From assembly GCA_938010385.1 (NCBI GenBank), contig CALLVD010000077.1:1-45997 (forward strand): a DNA stretch of 45,997 nt, in the 5' to 3' direction. The translations under genes were made by a program, and so were the position numbers. Positions 44,237 to 45,997 of the stretch are shown here, in pieces (position 1 is the first letter of the stretch; the number at the start of each line of letters is the position of its first letter). This DNA is from an uncultured Robiginitomaculum sp. (GTDB lineage Bacteria; Pseudomonadota; Alphaproteobacteria; Caulobacterales; Maricaulaceae). The notes below the pieces were generated by a model, which had not been told where the DNA came from, did not search any database, and saw only the letters and a list, made by a program, of their open reading frames with translations.

Positions 44237-45601
44237 ATGAAGGCAATATTCCTGACCGCAGCCCTGCTCTCCGCATCTGCATTATCCGCCTGCACGTCGC
44301 AGGCCGAAGTCAAGCCGGAGCGCAAAGCCAAGAACGTGATCCTGTTCATCGGCGACGGCATGGGCGTGTCGACAGTCACCGCCGCGCGCATATTTGCCGG
44401 TCAATCCAAGGGCCTTGCGGGCGAAGAGTATGAGCTGTCTTTTGAAAAATTTGACAATCTGGCGCTGATTAAGACTTATAATCTGGACGCCCAAGTCCCA
44501 GACAGCGCGGGCACGGCCAGCGCCATGAATACGGGCATTAAGACGCAAATCGGAAAAATCAATGTTACGCAAGCCGATAATTTCGGCGGATGCGCAGACC
44601 GCAAAGCGCCGGTCAAAATTGCGGACTTAGCGGATGCAGCCGGATTGTCGATTGGCATTGTGTCCACGGCGCGCATTACCCACGCCACGCCCGCTGCCGT
44701 CTACGGCCATGCTGCCGCGCGCGGGTTTGAGAGCGACGCTGACGTGAGTAAAAATGCCCGTGACGCGGGCTGTACGGATTTGGCTGCGCAGCTTATCGCT
44801 TCCAAGGCAGACTATGTTCTGGGCGGCGGCACGGCACCCTTTACGGCAGGGCGAAACGACGGGCGGGACCTTACGGCCGAATGGGCCGCGAAGTCCCCGG
44901 ACCACGCCTATGTGTCAAAGGCAAGTGACCTGCGAGCCTTGCCCTCTGCCGGCAAAGATGTGCTCGGCCTGTTCACCAAATCCCATATGGCGTTTGAAGC
45001 GGACCGGGATAACAGCCGCGAGCCGTCCATAAAAGAAATGACGCAGCGGGCAATTGATAACCTGTCGGCGCGCGATACGGGCTATTTTTTGATGGTCGAG
45101 GGCGGGCGTATAGATCATGCCCATCACGGCACAAATGCCTACCGCGCTTTAACAGACACCGTCGCATTTGCCGACGCCGTTGAAGCGGCCGTAAAGTCCA
45201 CGGATCCGAGCGAGACCTTAATCCTCGTAACGGCCGATCACTCGCACGTCTTTACGATTGCGGGATATCCGAAACGCGGCAATCCGATTTTAGGACTGGT
45301 CGACAGCGCCGCTGGCAAGGCCTTTGCCTATGATAAAGACGGCAATCCCTATACAACGCTAGGCTATCATAACGGGCCGAACATCCGAAAGCCCGTCAGC
45401 GAGCCGCTCACCCAAGCGCAGGTTTTAAAGCCCGATTACAGGCAACAAACCGCCGTCGCTATGAACGCAGAAACCCATGCGGGCGAAGACGTTGCCCTCT
45501 ACGCCACAGGCCCCGGCAGTGAAGCCGTGCGCGGCGTCATGGACCAGACAGAGATTTTTGACGTCATCACCGGCGCGCTGGGACTTACGCCAAACGAATA
45601 A
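44237..45601 (+). CDS. Alkaline phosphatase (PhoA family), predicted lipoprotein
   Basis: The 454-residue enzyme begins with a signal peptide and lipobox LSAC (Cys19), so it is exported and lipid-anchored. It has NVILFIGDGMG for metal binding, the nucleophile Ser90 in DSAGTASAMNTG, VEGGRIDHAHH, LVTADHSH and ETHAGEDVALYATGP, all conserved in the metal site of PhoA-type phosphomonoesterases. A good GAGG lies six to seven nt upstream. It would release phosphate from phosphoesters outside the cytoplasm, which complements phosphate release from phosphonate by TmpB at 4558-5160. No Pho box was recognised before it. Its stop codon abuts that of the convergent HlyD gene. Confidence 0.93.
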   Translation: MKAIFLTAALLSASALSACTSQAEVKPERKAKNVILFIGDGMGVSTVTAARIFAGQSKGLAGEEYELSFEKFDNLALIKTYNLDAQVPDSAGTASAMNTGIKTQIGKINVTQADNFGGCADRKAPVKIADLADAAGLSIGIVSTARITHATPAAVYGHAAARGFESDADVSKNARDAGCTDLAAQLIASKADYVLGGGTAPFTAGRNDGRDLTAEWAAKSPDHAYVSKASDLRALPSAGKDVLGLFTKSHMAFEADRDNSREPSIKEMTQRAIDNLSARDTGYFLMVEGGRIDHAHHGTNAYRALTDTVAFADAVEAAVKSTDPSETLILVTADHSHVFTIAGYPKRGNPILGLVDSAAGKAFAYDKDGNPYTTLGYHNGPNIRKPVSEPLTQAQVLKPDYRQQTAVAMNAETHAGEDVALYATGPGSEAVRGVMDQTEIFDVITGALGLTPNE

Positions 45602-45997
45602 TTATTCCTCGCGAAGCGCGCGGGAGAATTGGTCGCTGGCCGGCTTAATCAGGTAGTTCCAAACGCTGCGCTGCTCTGTTTGCATGAACGCTTCGGCCGG
45701 CATCCCCGGGATAAGCTGCTGACCGTTTAAGCGCTTTAATTGATCCGGGCCGACTTCGACTTTGACCGTGTAATACGGGATCCCGGTCACCTGATCGATT
45801 GTCGTGCTGGCCGCGACGGAAATGACCTCACCGATAAGCTCCGGCGTGGTGCGCATATTAAACGCAGACATGCGCACATCGGTTTTCTGACCGACATAGA
45901 CTTGGTCAACATTGGTCGGATCAATGCGCGCTTCGACAATCAAAGCCGTGTCCGTCGGGATGATTTCCATAATCGGATTGGCCGGGGACACGACGCC
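45602..45997 (-). CDS. HlyD-family type I secretion adaptor, C-terminal part (partial)
   Basis: The frame is open to the right edge and shows GVVSPANPIMEIIP, VEARIDPTNVDQVYVGQ, DVRMSAFNMRTTPELIGEV, YYTVKVEV and LIPGMPAEAFMQTEQRSVW, the hallmark C-terminal beta-barrel region of HlyD/PrtE-type membrane-fusion proteins that bridge an ABC exporter and an outer-membrane channel. Only about the last 130 residues lie in the window. A type I ABC transporter gene probably lies beyond the edge. The stop directly adjoins the alkaline phosphatase stop without a spacer. Confidence 0.9.
   Translation of the reverse strand, partial: GVVSPANPIMEIIPTDTALIVEARIDPTNVDQVYVGQKTDVRMSAFNMRTTPELIGEVISVAASTTIDQVTGIPYYTVKVEVGPDQLKRLNGQQLIPGMPAEAFMQTEQRSVWNYLIKPASDQFSRALREE

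Overview
The window is a dense, moderately GC-rich stretch of what looks like an alphaproteobacterial chromosome, probably from a marine or other aerobic heterotroph. This is inferred from gene families (TmpAB-like phosphonate oxygenases, two heterotetrameric sarcosine oxidases, an MttB/corrinoid operon, FdsABG formate dehydrogenase, BetI-like regulator) and was not tested by phylogeny. Genes are tightly packed: many co-directional neighbours overlap by 4 or 8 nt and all five convergent junctions are separated by no more than 1 nt. No rRNA, tRNA, insertion sequence, CRISPR array or phage gene was recognised.

Layout. (1) 1-1748: end of a malQ-like gene and pgm (glycogen/maltodextrin metabolism). 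(2) 1738-3318: a BCCT betaine-type transporter, divergent from (3) 3423-11469: a tmpA-tmpB pair predicted to turn 2-trimethylaminoethylphosphonate into glycine betaine plus phosphate, followed by a first soxBDAG set whose delta subunit lacks the zinc cysteines, then a serine-hydrolase lipoprotein. (4) 20969-11466, minus strand: a corrinoid methyl-transfer and folate operon (fhs, corrinoid protein, DUF1638, MetV-like, metF, methyl-THF:corrinoid methyltransferase, GFA-family protein, RamA/RACo-like activator, MttB-family methyltransferase). (5) 21189-22747: DUF1289 protein and a YcaD-like MFS transporter. (6) 28722-23051, minus strand: fdsG-fdsB-fdsA-fdhD, NAD-dependent formate dehydrogenase. 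(7) 28825-32580: a Rieske oxygenase, a LysR regulator and a divergent DAO-type flavoprotein. (8) 42264-32582, minus strand: BetI-like TetR regulator, dimethylglycine dehydrogenase-like protein, second soxBDAG, folB, betaine-homocysteine methyltransferase. (9) 42482-45601: fused pabB-pabC and an alkaline phosphatase lipoprotein. (10) 45602-45997: C-terminus of an HlyD-type secretion adaptor.

How it fits together (inference from gene families and order). Trimethylammonium compounds enter by the BCCT carrier; TmpA and TmpB release phosphate and glycine betaine from a phosphonate; betaine loses its first methyl group by up to three candidate routes (Rieske oxygenase, MttB/corrinoid system, betaine-homocysteine methyltransferase); dimethylglycine dehydrogenase and sarcosine oxidase remove the other two onto tetrahydrofolate; MetF/MetV, Fhs and FdsABG would carry the one-carbon units to formate and CO2 with ATP and NADH gain. 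FolB and PabBC would help supply folate. FolD and a Rieske reductase are not in this window and must be elsewhere for the scheme to close.
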